A stretch of 10,668 bases of DNA from RUG13615 sp040307715 (GTDB lineage Bacteria; Bacillota; Clostridia; Peptostreptococcales; Anaerovoracaceae). The stretch lies in the NCBI GenBank assembly GCA_040307715.1, contig JAWRJC010000118.1, positions 1-10,668 of the forward strand. The letters run 5' to 3'. The notes below the pieces were generated by a model that did not search any database, was not told where the DNA came from, and saw only the letters and a list, made by a program, of their open reading frames with translations. Below, piece after piece: positions 1 through 5,886 of this stretch (position 1 is the stretch's first letter; the number at the start of each line of letters is the position of its first letter). A program made the translations under genes and the position numbers.

Positions 1-16
1 GGCGGCTTCTGCCGCC
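1..16. repeat. perfect 6-bp inverted repeat at the window edge
   Basis: The first 16 bases form GGCGGC-TTCT-GCCGCC, a perfect six-pair stem with a four-base loop. No T run follows, so it is not a complete intrinsic terminator as seen. It may be a coincidence of GC-rich coding sequence, because two plus-strand frames are open from the edge to stop codons at 44-46 and 48-50. A converging gene could therefore end here and share the terminator at 57-84. The fragment is too short to identify. Confidence 0.25.
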
Positions 17-56
17 GCAGCGCCCCGGCGACCCCCTTCCCTATAAGTAAGCAACC

Positions 57-84
57 AAAAGACGGGCCCGCAAGCCCGTCTTTT
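57..84. terminator. bidirectional intrinsic terminator
   Basis: AAAAGACGGGC, loop CCGCAA, then GCCCGTCTTTT: an 11-pair perfect stem flanked by A and T runs on both sides. It can therefore act on either strand. It lies about 64 nt beyond the permease stop codon and closes the minus-strand amidase-permease unit. It may equally end a plus-strand gene arriving from the left of the window. The bases between it and the permease stop (85-147) hold nothing else that I recognise. Confidence 0.9.
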
Positions 85-147
85 GTGTCCCAACCCCCCA
101 CCAGAGTTGGTACGCTCCTTCTTTCCTATTCCATTCACCTAAGGAGA

Positions 148-1518
148 TTACTCGAGTTCGAGGTTGACATCATTGTGCAGCACCTTGACGTTCACCAGAT
201 AGAAGATCACGCCGATGACCAGCCAGGACAGGCCCAGTGTCAGCGCATATGCGGACAGGCTCGTCCAGATGTAGGCGATGATGACGAAACCGATACCCGG
301 AAGGATCAGGTGCTTCCAGACCTTGCCGGTCTTCTTCTTGAACCAGAAGTAGTAGATGACCGTGAAGTTCAGAATGATGAACGCCGACAGACCGCCGAAG
401 TTGATGACGACGGAGATCGCGTTGATCGCGCTCGGGAGCAGATAGACGCTGCCGATGGTCAGAACGAGGGAGAACACCGCGATGAAGATCGTGGACACGT
501 ACGGTGTCTGGTATTTCTTGCTGACCTTGGAAAGCGCATGCGGCAGCATTCTGTCGCGCGCCATCGAGTAGATGATGCGGGAGATCGCCGCCTGAGCGAC
601 CATGCAATCCGCGATGCCCCAGCTGAAGCCGGTCGCCGCCGCGCAGATGACCATGACCTTCGGGCCGCCGGCCAGCTGTGCCACTTCATAGAATGCGTTA
701 TCTACATTCTCGAACGTGCCTTCGCCGCCCCAGGGCAGTACGCATGCCGCAAGATACGTCTGGATGATGAAGAACGCACCGACCGCGAGGATCGCGTATA
801 CGGAGCCCTTACCGACGGAGTCCGCACCGCCCTTGGTCTCCTCAGCCAGTGTGCTGATGCCGTCAAAACCGAGGAAGGACAGGACGCAGACAGAGACCGC
901 ACCCATGACGATGTTCATGCTGAAGTTCTCGTTGTAGACCGGTTTGAGCGTGAACTCAACGCCGGGCGTCGTTACAACATAGTGAATTGCCGCGACGCAG
1001 AAGACCAGGAACACGATGATCTCGAGGACCAGCATGATCCAGTTGAAGCGGTTGGTCCATTCGATACCGATAACATTGACGATCGTGTTGAACACGATGA
1101 ACCCGATCAGCCAGACGTAGATCGGAACGCCTTCCAGACCGGGGATCGCAGACAGCGCCGTCGCCGCGACGATGTACAGCAGCGTCGGGACCAGCAGATA
1201 GTCCAGCAGGATCGCCCAGCCGGACATGAAGCCGACCGGCTTGCTGATCGCCTTCGACGCGTAGCCGTAGACAGAGCCCGAGATCGGGAACTCTTCCGCC
1301 ATACGCCAGTAGCTCAGCGCCGTAAAGACCATGCCCACCAGACCGATGGCGTAGGCCAGACAGACCATGCCCTGGGAAATGGACATGACTGTACCGTAGA
1401 TGCCGAACGGCGCGATCGGCACCATGAAGATCAGTCCGTAACAAACAAGGTCGGGTACCGTCAGTGCCCGCTTGAGTTCTTGCTTGTAACCAAGACTCTC
1501 AACTGTTTTGTCACTCAT
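148..1518 (-). CDS. APC-superfamily amino acid/polyamine permease (PuuP-like)
   Basis: A 456-residue integral membrane transporter, the usual length for the amino acid-polyamine-organocation superfamily, with about 12 hydrophobic segments from residue 20 to the C-terminus. Family signs are the glycine-rich first helix (VPIAPFGIYG near 33-42), the segment EEFPISGSVYGYASKAI (75-91) followed by a GW..LLDYLL helix, and GFDGISTLAEETKGG (217-231). The last resembles the helix-6/loop region of putrescine importer PuuP-type members. The ATG at 1516-1518 is preceded six bases away by a full AGGAGG (1525-1530). It follows the amidase gene by 90 nt without a separate promoter that I can see, so co-transcription is likely. 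Inference: it imports an amine, amino acid or amide that feeds the amidase. Substrate specificity cannot be read from the sequence. Confidence 0.92.
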   Translation of the reverse strand: MSDKTVESLGYKQELKRALTVPDLVCYGLIFMVPIAPFGIYGTVMSISQGMVCLAYAIGLVGMVFTALSYWRMAEEFPISGSVYGYASKAISKPVGFMSGWAILLDYLLVPTLLYIVAATALSAIPGLEGVPIYVWLIGFIVFNTIVNVIGIEWTNRFNWIMLVLEIIVFLVFCVAAIHYVVTTPGVEFTLKPVYNENFSMNIVMGAVSVCVLSFLGFDGISTLAEETKGGADSVGKGSVYAILAVGAFFIIQTYLAACVLPWGGEGTFENVDNAFYEVAQLAGGPKVMVICAAATGFSWGIADCMVAQAAISRIIYSMARDRMLPHALSKVSKKYQTPYVSTIFIAVFSLVLTIGSVYLLPSAINAISVVINFGGLSAFIILNFTVIYYFWFKKKTGKVWKHLILPGIGFVIIAYIWTSLSAYALTLGLSWLVIGVIFYLVNVKVLHNDVNLELE

Positions 1519-1554
1519 ACTCTACCTCCTAAACAAAACATGTATGATACCGTC

Positions 1555-1581
1555 CGGCGCGGCAGTGACCGTTCCGCGCCG
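1555..1581 (-). repeat. intercistronic hairpin between amidase and permease genes
   Basis: CGGCGCGG (1555-1562) pairs with CCGCGCCG (1574-1581) across an 11-base loop, giving eight GC-rich pairs between the amidase stop (1609) and the permease ribosome site (1525-1530). No T run follows in either direction, so it is probably not a terminator. It may stabilise or mark processing of the shared mRNA, or set different expression of the two cistrons. Confidence 0.5.
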
Positions 1582-1608
1582 CATCTATACCGCGGCCCGC
1601 GCGTACGT

Positions 1609-2511
1609 TTAGTACGCCAGGCCCGGGATATACTTCTTCGGGAAGACGAAGCGCACCGTCTTCTCCGGATCGACGACCTGGCAAATCTGCAGGTCGCCCA
1701 CAAGACTCATCAGCATGACCGTATCCGGCAGGCTGAGGTCGGTCCGTTCCATGATCATCTCCTGCATCAGTTCGGTCGCCACTTTGCAGGCCTCATCGAC
1801 CGTCGGGCGGGAAACGATGACGGACAGCGCGTCCGCATTCTCAAGGACCGGATAGATAGGCGCCTTGCCTTTGACAACATCCAGTGTCACATTGACGTTC
1901 GCCGGGATCTCCAGACCGGACACGCCGATCTCCCCATCGCCCATCACAGCATGCAGATCGCCGAAACCGAACAGCGCGCCTTCCGCCGCGACCGGGAAGT
2001 ACAGCGTCACGCCTTCCCCGATCATGGTGTTGTCCATGTTGCCGCCGTGCCGGCCGGGTGTACCGGTGTTGATATCCTGCCCGCCGTCCGGCGCGACGCC
2101 GATGACGCCGATCATCGGTTTGATCGGGATATCGACGGCAAATCCGTTCTCTGCCACATAGTGGACTTCTCCGCCGTCGACAGAGACAACTCTTGTGTGC
2201 GACCCTTCGATACGGTCACCAAGAGTGCCTTCATCCTTCAGACAGCAGACCGTCCCCTTCTCATTGAGGTCGATCTTGTTGATCGTGACTTTCAGTGCAT
2301 CGCCGGGCTCCGCACCATTGACATAGACCGGGCCGGTCGCCGGATTGATGCGGTCCCAGTCGATCTCTTCCATCACATCCTTCGGATCGCGCAGCTGATT
2401 GCCAAAGCAGTCCATCGTCTCGAAATCGATCACCGCCGGCGCATCGACGCGCAGAACCGGCTCGTTCTTATCACAGAAGCTGTAAAAAACATCCTGGCTT
2501 GTGATTTTCAT
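1609..2511 (-). CDS. acetamidase/formamidase family amidase
   Basis: A 300-residue cytoplasmic protein of the FmdA/AmdA family, zinc-dependent amidases that hydrolyse short amides such as formamide or acetamide to the acid and ammonia. Recognisable blocks are NPATGPVYVNGAEPGDAL (56-73), PMIGVIGVAP (132-141), TPGRHGGNMD (151-160) and YFPVAAEGALFGFGDLHAVMGDGE (split around 171-194), which carries the conserved GD.HA. His and Asp residues in these blocks are the family's usual metal and active-site ligands. About 300 residues matches the short bacterial branch rather than the roughly 400-residue fungal/mycobacterial form. The ATG at 2509-2511 has AGGAGG at 2518-2523, six bases upstream. It is the first gene of a two-gene unit with the permease, behind the promoter at 2569-2598. 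The exact amide is unknown; some family members act on other compounds. Confidence 0.93.
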   Translation of the reverse strand: MKITSQDVFYSFCDKNEPVLRVDAPAVIDFETMDCFGNQLRDPKDVMEEIDWDRINPATGPVYVNGAEPGDALKVTINKIDLNEKGTVCCLKDEGTLGDRIEGSHTRVVSVDGGEVHYVAENGFAVDIPIKPMIGVIGVAPDGGQDINTGTPGRHGGNMDNTMIGEGVTLYFPVAAEGALFGFGDLHAVMGDGEIGVSGLEIPANVNVTLDVVKGKAPIYPVLENADALSVIVSRPTVDEACKVATELMQEMIMERTDLSLPDTVMLMSLVGDLQICQVVDPEKTVRFVFPKKYIPGLAY

Positions 2512-2568
2512 GTCTTGCCTCCTCTTTTGTATCGATGAAGAATATTGTTAATCATTCCATTACTCATT

Positions 2569-2598
2569 TATATAGCACACTAACTATTAGTATGTCAA
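2569..2598 (-). promoter_or_regulatory. sigma-A-type promoter of the amidase-permease unit
   Basis: On the minus strand, TTGACA (2593-2598) stands 18 bp from TATATA (2569-2574), which is preceded by the TGn extension of an extended -10. Transcription would begin near 2562, giving a leader of about 50 nt before the amidase ATG. The -35 matches consensus exactly. Confidence 0.75.
2579..2591. promoter_or_regulatory. palindrome in the promoter spacer, possible operator
   Basis: ACTAA-CTA-TTAGT, a perfect five-base inverted repeat with a three-base centre, lies between the -35 and -10 boxes of the amidase promoter. This is a common place for repressor binding. No regulator gene is present in the window, so the cognate protein is unknown. 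Confidence 0.5.
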
Positions 2599-2599
2599 C

Positions 2600-2614
2600 T
2601 GTTGTCTGACAACA
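2600..2614. promoter_or_regulatory. palindrome just upstream of the -35, possible operator
   Basis: TGTTGTC-T-GACAACA is a perfect seven-base inverted repeat about a single central base, ending two bases upstream of the amidase -35 box. Its sequence differs from the spacer palindrome at 2579-2591, so either two regulators or two independent sites are implied. A regulatory role is inferred from position and symmetry only. Confidence 0.5.
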
Positions 2615-2669
2615 AACCCGATGTATTGAAAAATCAACTCTTCCGGAACCTGTTTTTGATAGCAGCATT

Positions 2670-2701
2670 AAAAAAAGACCAGTGGTTTCCGGTCCTTTTT
2701 T
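2670..2701 (-). terminator. intrinsic terminator after the zinc-ribbon gene
   Basis: On the minus strand an A-rich arm plus GACC pairs with GGTC followed by a run of seven T, enclosing a loop of about ten bases. It lies roughly 30 nt past the TAG of the zinc-ribbon gene. A matching T run on the plus strand may let it work both ways. It isolates the amidase unit from transcription coming from the right. Confidence 0.75.
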
Positions 2702-2729
2702 CTTACTCTCGTTTCTGTCTGTTGTCCCG

Positions 2730-3179
2730 CTACTGCAGCTTCGCACCGCACTTTTTGCAGTACATTGTGCCGGGTTCGACCGGGTTGCCGCAGGAGGGGC
2801 ATACCGTCCCCTGCACCGGCCTTGCCTGCTGCACCGGCGGCGGTGTCTGCTGCACGGACTGCGCAGCCTGCTGCGCGATCGGCCGCTGGCTCTGTCCGCC
2901 CTGCGTGAATGTCCCTTTGCGCAGCGCATCCAGGAATGTCTCCTGGCTCTCCACGATCTTCCCGTAGGAATACGTCATCAGTGAAGACAGCCATGCAAAG
3001 AAGGCAAACACGACAAAGGCAATAATGCCCGCAATGATGATGCCGACGCTGATCTCGCCGTAATTCTGCTGCGAGAGCCCGACGATCACCGCGCCTGCCC
3101 CCAGCAGTGCCATCAGCAGACTCAGGATGAAGACAACGATCGCAAATGTCTGGATCTTCTTGCCCGAATTATGAAACAT
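2730..3179 (-). CDS. small membrane protein with C-terminal zinc ribbon
   Basis: A 149-residue protein of unknown function. Two hydrophobic helices span residues 11-35 and 44-68, joined by a short loop (QQNYGE), so it sits in the membrane. A Gln/Pro-rich flexible linker runs from 97 to 124. The tail holds a zinc ribbon with Cys127, Cys130, Cys141 and Cys144 (CPSC...CKKC). Proteins with this plan are widespread in Bacillota, and the ribbon is taken to be structural or for protein contacts. The start was set at ATG 3177-3179 because GGAGG precedes it by seven bases; a longer 164-residue reading has no ribosome site and would run into the upstream GC-rich repeats. It has its own promoter (3250-3258) and terminator. 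It shows no obvious functional link to the catabolic genes on either side. Confidence 0.85.
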   Translation of the reverse strand: MFHNSGKKIQTFAIVVFILSLLMALLGAGAVIVGLSQQNYGEISVGIIIAGIIAFVVFAFFAWLSSLMTYSYGKIVESQETFLDALRKGTFTQGGQSQRPIAQQAAQSVQQTPPPVQQARPVQGTVCPSCGNPVEPGTMYCKKCGAKLQ

Positions 3180-3193
3180 ATGATTCCTCCTTC

Positions 3194-3235
3194 CCGGATG
3201 CGGCGCCGGATGCGCTGCCCGCATGCTGCCCGCAG
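3194..3235. repeat. short tandem repeats in the leader of the zinc-ribbon gene
   Basis: CCGGATGCG occurs at 3194-3202 and again at 3206-3214 (12-base period), followed directly by two copies of GCTGCCCGCA at 3214-3223 and 3225-3234 (11-base period). All lie in the predicted 5' leader between promoter and ribosome site, and they can fold through GCTGC/GCAGC pairing. The function is unknown; they may only reflect slippage. Confidence 0.5.
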
Positions 3236-3249
3236 CCGTTCATGAGGAC

Positions 3250-3258
3250 AGTATAGCA
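3250..3258 (-). promoter_or_regulatory. extended -10 promoter for the zinc-ribbon gene
   Basis: The minus strand reads TGCTATACT, a TATACT -10 box (3250-3255) with the TGn extension. No convincing -35 box is found 16-18 bp upstream, where the end of the cupin gene lies. The start point would be near 3243, with a leader of about 64 nt. Confidence 0.5.
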
Positions 3259-3263
3259 TATCT

Positions 3264-3641
3264 TTATAACACGTGCCCGAAATCGCGGATCTTGACGCTG
3301 TCTTCGCGGTCATCGCGGTCCGGCAGGAAGAAGTCGATGTTCACGACCGTCGTGCTGCCGATGTTCTTCGTGGAATGCACCGCATTTGCCGGGATCAGCG
3401 CAAAGCAGCCTTCGTTCAGGATGTAGGACTCCTCGTCCACATTGAGCTGCATGCGGCCGTTCTGCACATAGGTCAGCTGGATGTTCTCGTGGCTGTGCGG
3501 CGCCGCGCCCTGCCCTGCCGGCAGTTCCCAGTACTGCAGCGTCGCCAGCGGCGGCAGCTTCATGACGCAGGAGCTAAGCCCGCCGTCCCAGTCGCGTTTC
3601 CATTCCTGTTCATTGACATCAAAAATCTTTGCTTTAGCCAT
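3264..3641 (-). CDS. small single-domain cupin protein
   Basis: A 125-residue protein matching a single cupin_2-type beta-barrel. Cupin motif 1 is seen as H49-S-H51-x3-Q55-x6-G62, with Gln in the place usually held by the metal-binding Glu. Motif 2 is G78-x5-P84-x-N86-x2-H89-x3-N93, which fits the consensus except for Asn in place of the second Gly. Three His ligands for a metal therefore remain. The ATG at 3639-3641 has AAGGAG whose TAAGGAG overlaps the stop of the preceding LUD gene, so it is translationally coupled. It is the last gene of the four-gene operon. Family members are dioxygenases, isomerases, decarboxylases or small-molecule sensors. The function here is open: enzymatic in the same pathway, or a metabolite-binding helper. 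Confidence 0.88.
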   Translation of the reverse strand: MAKAKIFDVNEQEWKRDWDGGLSSCVMKLPPLATLQYWELPAGQGAAPHSHENIQLTYVQNGRMQLNVDEESYILNEGCFALIPANAVHSTKNIGSTTVVNIDFFLPDRDDREDSVKIRDFGHVL

Positions 3642-3652
3642 TGATCTACTCC

Positions 3653-4255
3653 TTAATATCCGTATTCCTCATCGATGAGGATCACTTCGCAGGTCGTGTT
3701 GTTCATCGGTTGCCAGAGCGTGACCATCGCTTTACACTCGCGGTCCTTGCTCCTGCAGTCAAAGCAGCGCGTGCCGACCGTCCCGGCTGCCACGCATGCG
3801 GGCTTGCCCGGGAAATCCGCATTGCGCATCGTGCACGCCACGTTGCGGCAGCGCGCCACGGCCATCGTATAGTCCGGTGCGAGCTTGTTGCTGCCCACGA
3901 CCAGGATCAGCCGCTTGTGCCCCCACAGGATGCTCGCCGCGCGGTTGCCGTTGCCGTCGACAAAGACGATCTCACCGGTCTCCGCCAAACCGTTGGCGGA
4001 GCACATATAGACTTCCGTGGTCATGCTCTTTTCGCGGGCATAGTCCGGGTCCTGGCGCCAGTGCCAGTAGACATCGTTGTGCTCGCTGAGCGATTCGAAG
4101 AGTCTCAGCTGGTCCAGTGTTTTGGAACCGCCGAACCCGATGCTTGTCCCGTCGAGTTCTTCGTCCAGATAAGCCTTTGCCTCTCTTCCTGTCTTGAAGA
4201 CATGCACTTCAAACCCGTTCCGCTCCAGATTTTTCTTTGCTTTGCTGAAGTCCAT
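3653..4255 (-). CDS. short LUD-domain protein (LutC/YkgG-related)
   Basis: A 200-residue protein of the LUD (former DUF162) family, which has the NagB/RpiA/CoA-transferase-like fold and includes LutB/LutC of lactate utilisation. The hallmark block is SANGLAETGEIVFVDGNGNR (86-105), followed by GHKRLILVVGSNKL (112-125) and a Cys-rich tail: C136, C141, C154, then C164-x2-C167-x6-C174. The GTRCFDCRSKDREC pattern is typical of the short stand-alone members, which are commonly called lactate utilization protein, although no lutA or lutB partner lies nearby. It starts 4 nt after the stop of the upstream gene, so translation is coupled; its own ribosome site is weak (GGATG about 10 bases upstream). 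The operon context suggests that its substrate is not lactate. The exact reaction is unknown. Confidence 0.88.
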   Translation of the reverse strand: MDFSKAKKNLERNGFEVHVFKTGREAKAYLDEELDGTSIGFGGSKTLDQLRLFESLSEHNDVYWHWRQDPDYAREKSMTTEVYMCSANGLAETGEIVFVDGNGNRAASILWGHKRLILVVGSNKLAPDYTMAVARCRNVACTMRNADFPGKPACVAAGTVGTRCFDCRSKDRECKAMVTLWQPMNNTTCEVILIDEEYGY

Positions 4256-4259
4256 CGTT

Positions 4260-5102
4260 TTATTTCATCCAATCCGGCAGCTGCTCTTCCGTCATGCCGC
4301 AGTACCGGCATCTCTTGTAGCGGCAGGTCTCACAGTTACCCTTGTTGCCCGGCACATCCGGCTCGCCCTTGACTTCGTTCTCGATGAACTCGACGCAGGC
4401 TTCGACCGCCTCCTTGTCGCCTTCGACCGCCAGGACAACGCTGCCCTGGTTGCCGCCGATGCCGCCCGCCGCGACCAGCGTGGTCTCAAGGCCGAACAGG
4501 GTCTTCAGCGCTTCCTTCTCGGTGAACGGGATCGCCGTCGCGATGTGGTACATACCGAAGTCAGCCCCCATGGAAATGTCGATGCGCTTGGCGCCGACCG
4601 CCTGGCAGGATTCCTTGACGGACGGAACAAGCTTTTCGAGACCGACCGGGCAGATCCATCTGAGACCGTTCGAGGTGACCGGTCCGATGATGTTCGGGAT
4701 GGTGCCGCCGTCAAAACCGGAGGTGATGATGCCGACATTGCCTTCCGGGTCGATCGCGTTCGCGCCTTTGATGACGACGGTTTCCTTATAGAAATCGAAC
4801 AGACCGTCTTTCAGGGTCATATCTTCCTGCGGGACGCCCTGCTTGTAGACCATCGGGAAGAACTTGCGGCTCTCCAGCGGGGTGTTGCAGAGGACGCCGT
4901 TGGTGGAAAGGCCGACGGTGCACAGTTCCGGACGGTATTCATCCGTTCCCATCAGTTCCTGCGCCACATACGCATTGGTGGTGCCGCCGGCGAGCAGGAC
5001 GTACGCCTTCTCCCAGGCTTCCTTGACTTCCGGCATCTGTACGAGGCCTTTCGCAATGAGTCTTCTGGACTCTGCACTCTTGAGTGTGAATACTGCTTTC
5101 AT
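4260..5102 (-). CDS. unrecognised NagB/LUD-like protein with C-terminal Cys cluster
   Basis: A 280-residue soluble protein that I cannot assign to a named family. Residues 34-50 (YVLLAGGTTNAYVAQEL) resemble the first phosphate- or CoA-binding loop of NagB/RpiA/CoA-transferase-like proteins. Residues 109-126 (VVIKGANAIDPEGNVGII) resemble the GAN/D-A-I-x-x-x-G-N stretch of LUD and related isomerases. Later blocks are GFDGGTIPNIIGPVTSNG (129-146), MGADFGM (178-184) and a Gly-rich GGIGGNQGSVVLAVEGD (213-229). The tail has Cys257, Cys260, Cys265 and Cys268 in a C-x2-C-x4-C-x2-C array, suited to zinc or an Fe-S cluster. It starts at ATG 5100-5102, with the TAAGGAGG ribosome site overlapping the RraA stop. 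It is the second gene of the operon, just upstream of a true LUD protein. The fold assignment is inference from motifs only. Confidence 0.85.
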   Translation of the reverse strand: MKAVFTLKSAESRRLIAKGLVQMPEVKEAWEKAYVLLAGGTTNAYVAQELMGTDEYRPELCTVGLSTNGVLCNTPLESRKFFPMVYKQGVPQEDMTLKDGLFDFYKETVVIKGANAIDPEGNVGIITSGFDGGTIPNIIGPVTSNGLRWICPVGLEKLVPSVKESCQAVGAKRIDISMGADFGMYHIATAIPFTEKEALKTLFGLETTLVAAGGIGGNQGSVVLAVEGDKEAVEACVEFIENEVKGEPDVPGNKGNCETCRYKRCRYCGMTEEQLPDWMK

Positions 5103-5113
5103 GTTCTTCCTCC

Positions 5114-5776
5114 TTAGAATCTGTTGAACTTCGCAAGACCCTGTCCGAAGGACTTCGTCTCGAAGATCGCCTTTGTCTGAATCGCTTCTTTCTTATCGAT
5201 GTCCTCCGCGACTGCGAGAACTTCCTCCACGTGCTCCTGCGGGATGCAGATGACACCGTCGATGTCGCCGACGATGAGGTCGCCGGGATTGACGATGACG
5301 CCGGCACACTCGACCGGCACATTCTTATCGATGGTGACATACCGGGAAACCATCGTGACCGGTACGATCGACTGCGAGTAGATCTCGAACTCCGGATAGT
5401 CTCTTCTGATCTCGGTCAGATCGCGCACGCCGCAGTTGAGGACGGCCCCTTCCAGGCCGTTCACGAACGCGCCGGCTGTCATCAGTCCGCCCCACAGCGC
5501 GCAGTTGAGGTCGTTCTCTTTCAGAGAAACTACGATGACTTCGCCGCCTTCCGCGTTGTCCAGCGTGTCGATGATGTGTGTCGGGGGCTGCGGATCGGTC
5601 CCTGCCCCGTCGAGGACAGTGACCGCCGGTCCGACGATCTTTCTCTCTTTGACGCGCGGCCGCATGGCATAGTCCATGACGCAGCGCTTGTCCTTGACGA
5701 CGATGTCACACGCATCTGCTACAGATGCCGTCGCCGCCGCCCGGAATCTTTCGATGATATCTTTACTGTAGATCAT
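5114..5776 (-). CDS. RraA-family protein (HMG/oxaloacetate aldolase-like)
   Basis: A 220-residue cytoplasmic protein of the RraA/dimethylmenaquinone-methyltransferase-like family. Catalytic members are metal-dependent 4-hydroxy-4-methyl-2-oxoglutarate aldolases and oxaloacetate decarboxylases; others (E. coli RraA) inhibit RNase E. Family marks are GGEVIVV (77-83), ALWGGLMTAGAFVNGLEGAV (93-112), GVRDLTEIR (116-124) with the substrate/metal pair Arg118-Asp119, and NPGDLIVGDIDGVICIP (163-179). It retains the residues expected of an enzyme. The start was placed at ATG 5774-5776, nine bases after AAGGAG (5786-5791); a reading that begins 84 bases earlier would start inside the promoter. It is the first gene of the four-gene operon, so it probably cleaves or decarboxylates a 2-oxo acid in that pathway. 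Many family members are mislabelled as methyltransferases. Confidence 0.9.
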   Translation of the reverse strand: MIYSKDIIERFRAAATASVADACDIVVKDKRCVMDYAMRPRVKERKIVGPAVTVLDGAGTDPQPPTHIIDTLDNAEGGEVIVVSLKENDLNCALWGGLMTAGAFVNGLEGAVLNCGVRDLTEIRRDYPEFEIYSQSIVPVTMVSRYVTIDKNVPVECAGVIVNPGDLIVGDIDGVICIPQEHVEEVLAVAEDIDKKEAIQTKAIFETKSFGQGLAKFNRF

Positions 5777-5785
5777 TGGGGGGCT

Positions 5786-5791
5786 CTCCTT
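5786..5791 (-). promoter_or_regulatory. ribosome binding site that fixes the RraA start
   Basis: AAGGAG on the minus strand, nine bases before ATG 5774-5776. It decides the 220-residue start over an in-frame ATG at 5858-5860, which lies upstream of the predicted transcription start and has no ribosome site. Confidence 0.8.
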
Positions 5792-5849
5792 TTCATATAT
5801 ATCCGCACAGCGGGCATCCATCTGAGCGGGATCCCGCCGTTCTGCCATA

Positions 5850-5878
5850 ACTATAGCCATTCGGCTGCCATTTGTAAA
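5850..5878 (-). promoter_or_regulatory. sigma-A-type promoter of the four-gene operon
   Basis: On the minus strand, TTTACA (5873-5878) and TATAGT (5850-5855) are separated by exactly 17 bp. Initiation is expected near 5843, giving a leader of about 66 nt to the RraA ATG. It sits between the end of the lipase gene (5929) and RraA, and no terminator is visible after the lipase, so some read-through from the right is possible. Confidence 0.75.
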
Positions 5879-5886
5879 ACAAATGG
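5868..5886. promoter_or_regulatory. 19-bp palindrome over the -35 box, probable operator
   Basis: CCATTTG-TAAAA-CAAATGG is a perfect seven-base inverted repeat with a five-base centre that covers the -35 hexamer of the operon promoter. This is a classic repressor position. The AT-rich centre and roughly 19-bp size suit a dimeric helix-turn-helix protein. No regulator is encoded next to it in this window. Confidence 0.65.

Noticed and set aside
85..2538. An 817-codon plus-strand open frame spanning the whole amidase-permease region.
   Set aside because: It is antisense to two clear family members, has an Arg/Asp/His-rich composition typical of a mirrored GC-rich reading, lacks a ribosome site and crosses the intergenic hairpin. 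It is an artefact of codon bias.
2600..2929. Small open frames on both strands over the zinc-ribbon gene, including Cys-rich readings.
   Set aside because: They are shadows of the zinc-ribbon gene and run across its terminator; the Cys richness comes from GC-rich tracts read in another frame.
5777..5860. An N-terminal extension of the RraA-like protein by 28 residues.
   Set aside because: The extended start would lie upstream of the predicted transcription start, between the -10 and -35 boxes, and has no ribosome site; AAGGAG sits before the internal ATG instead.
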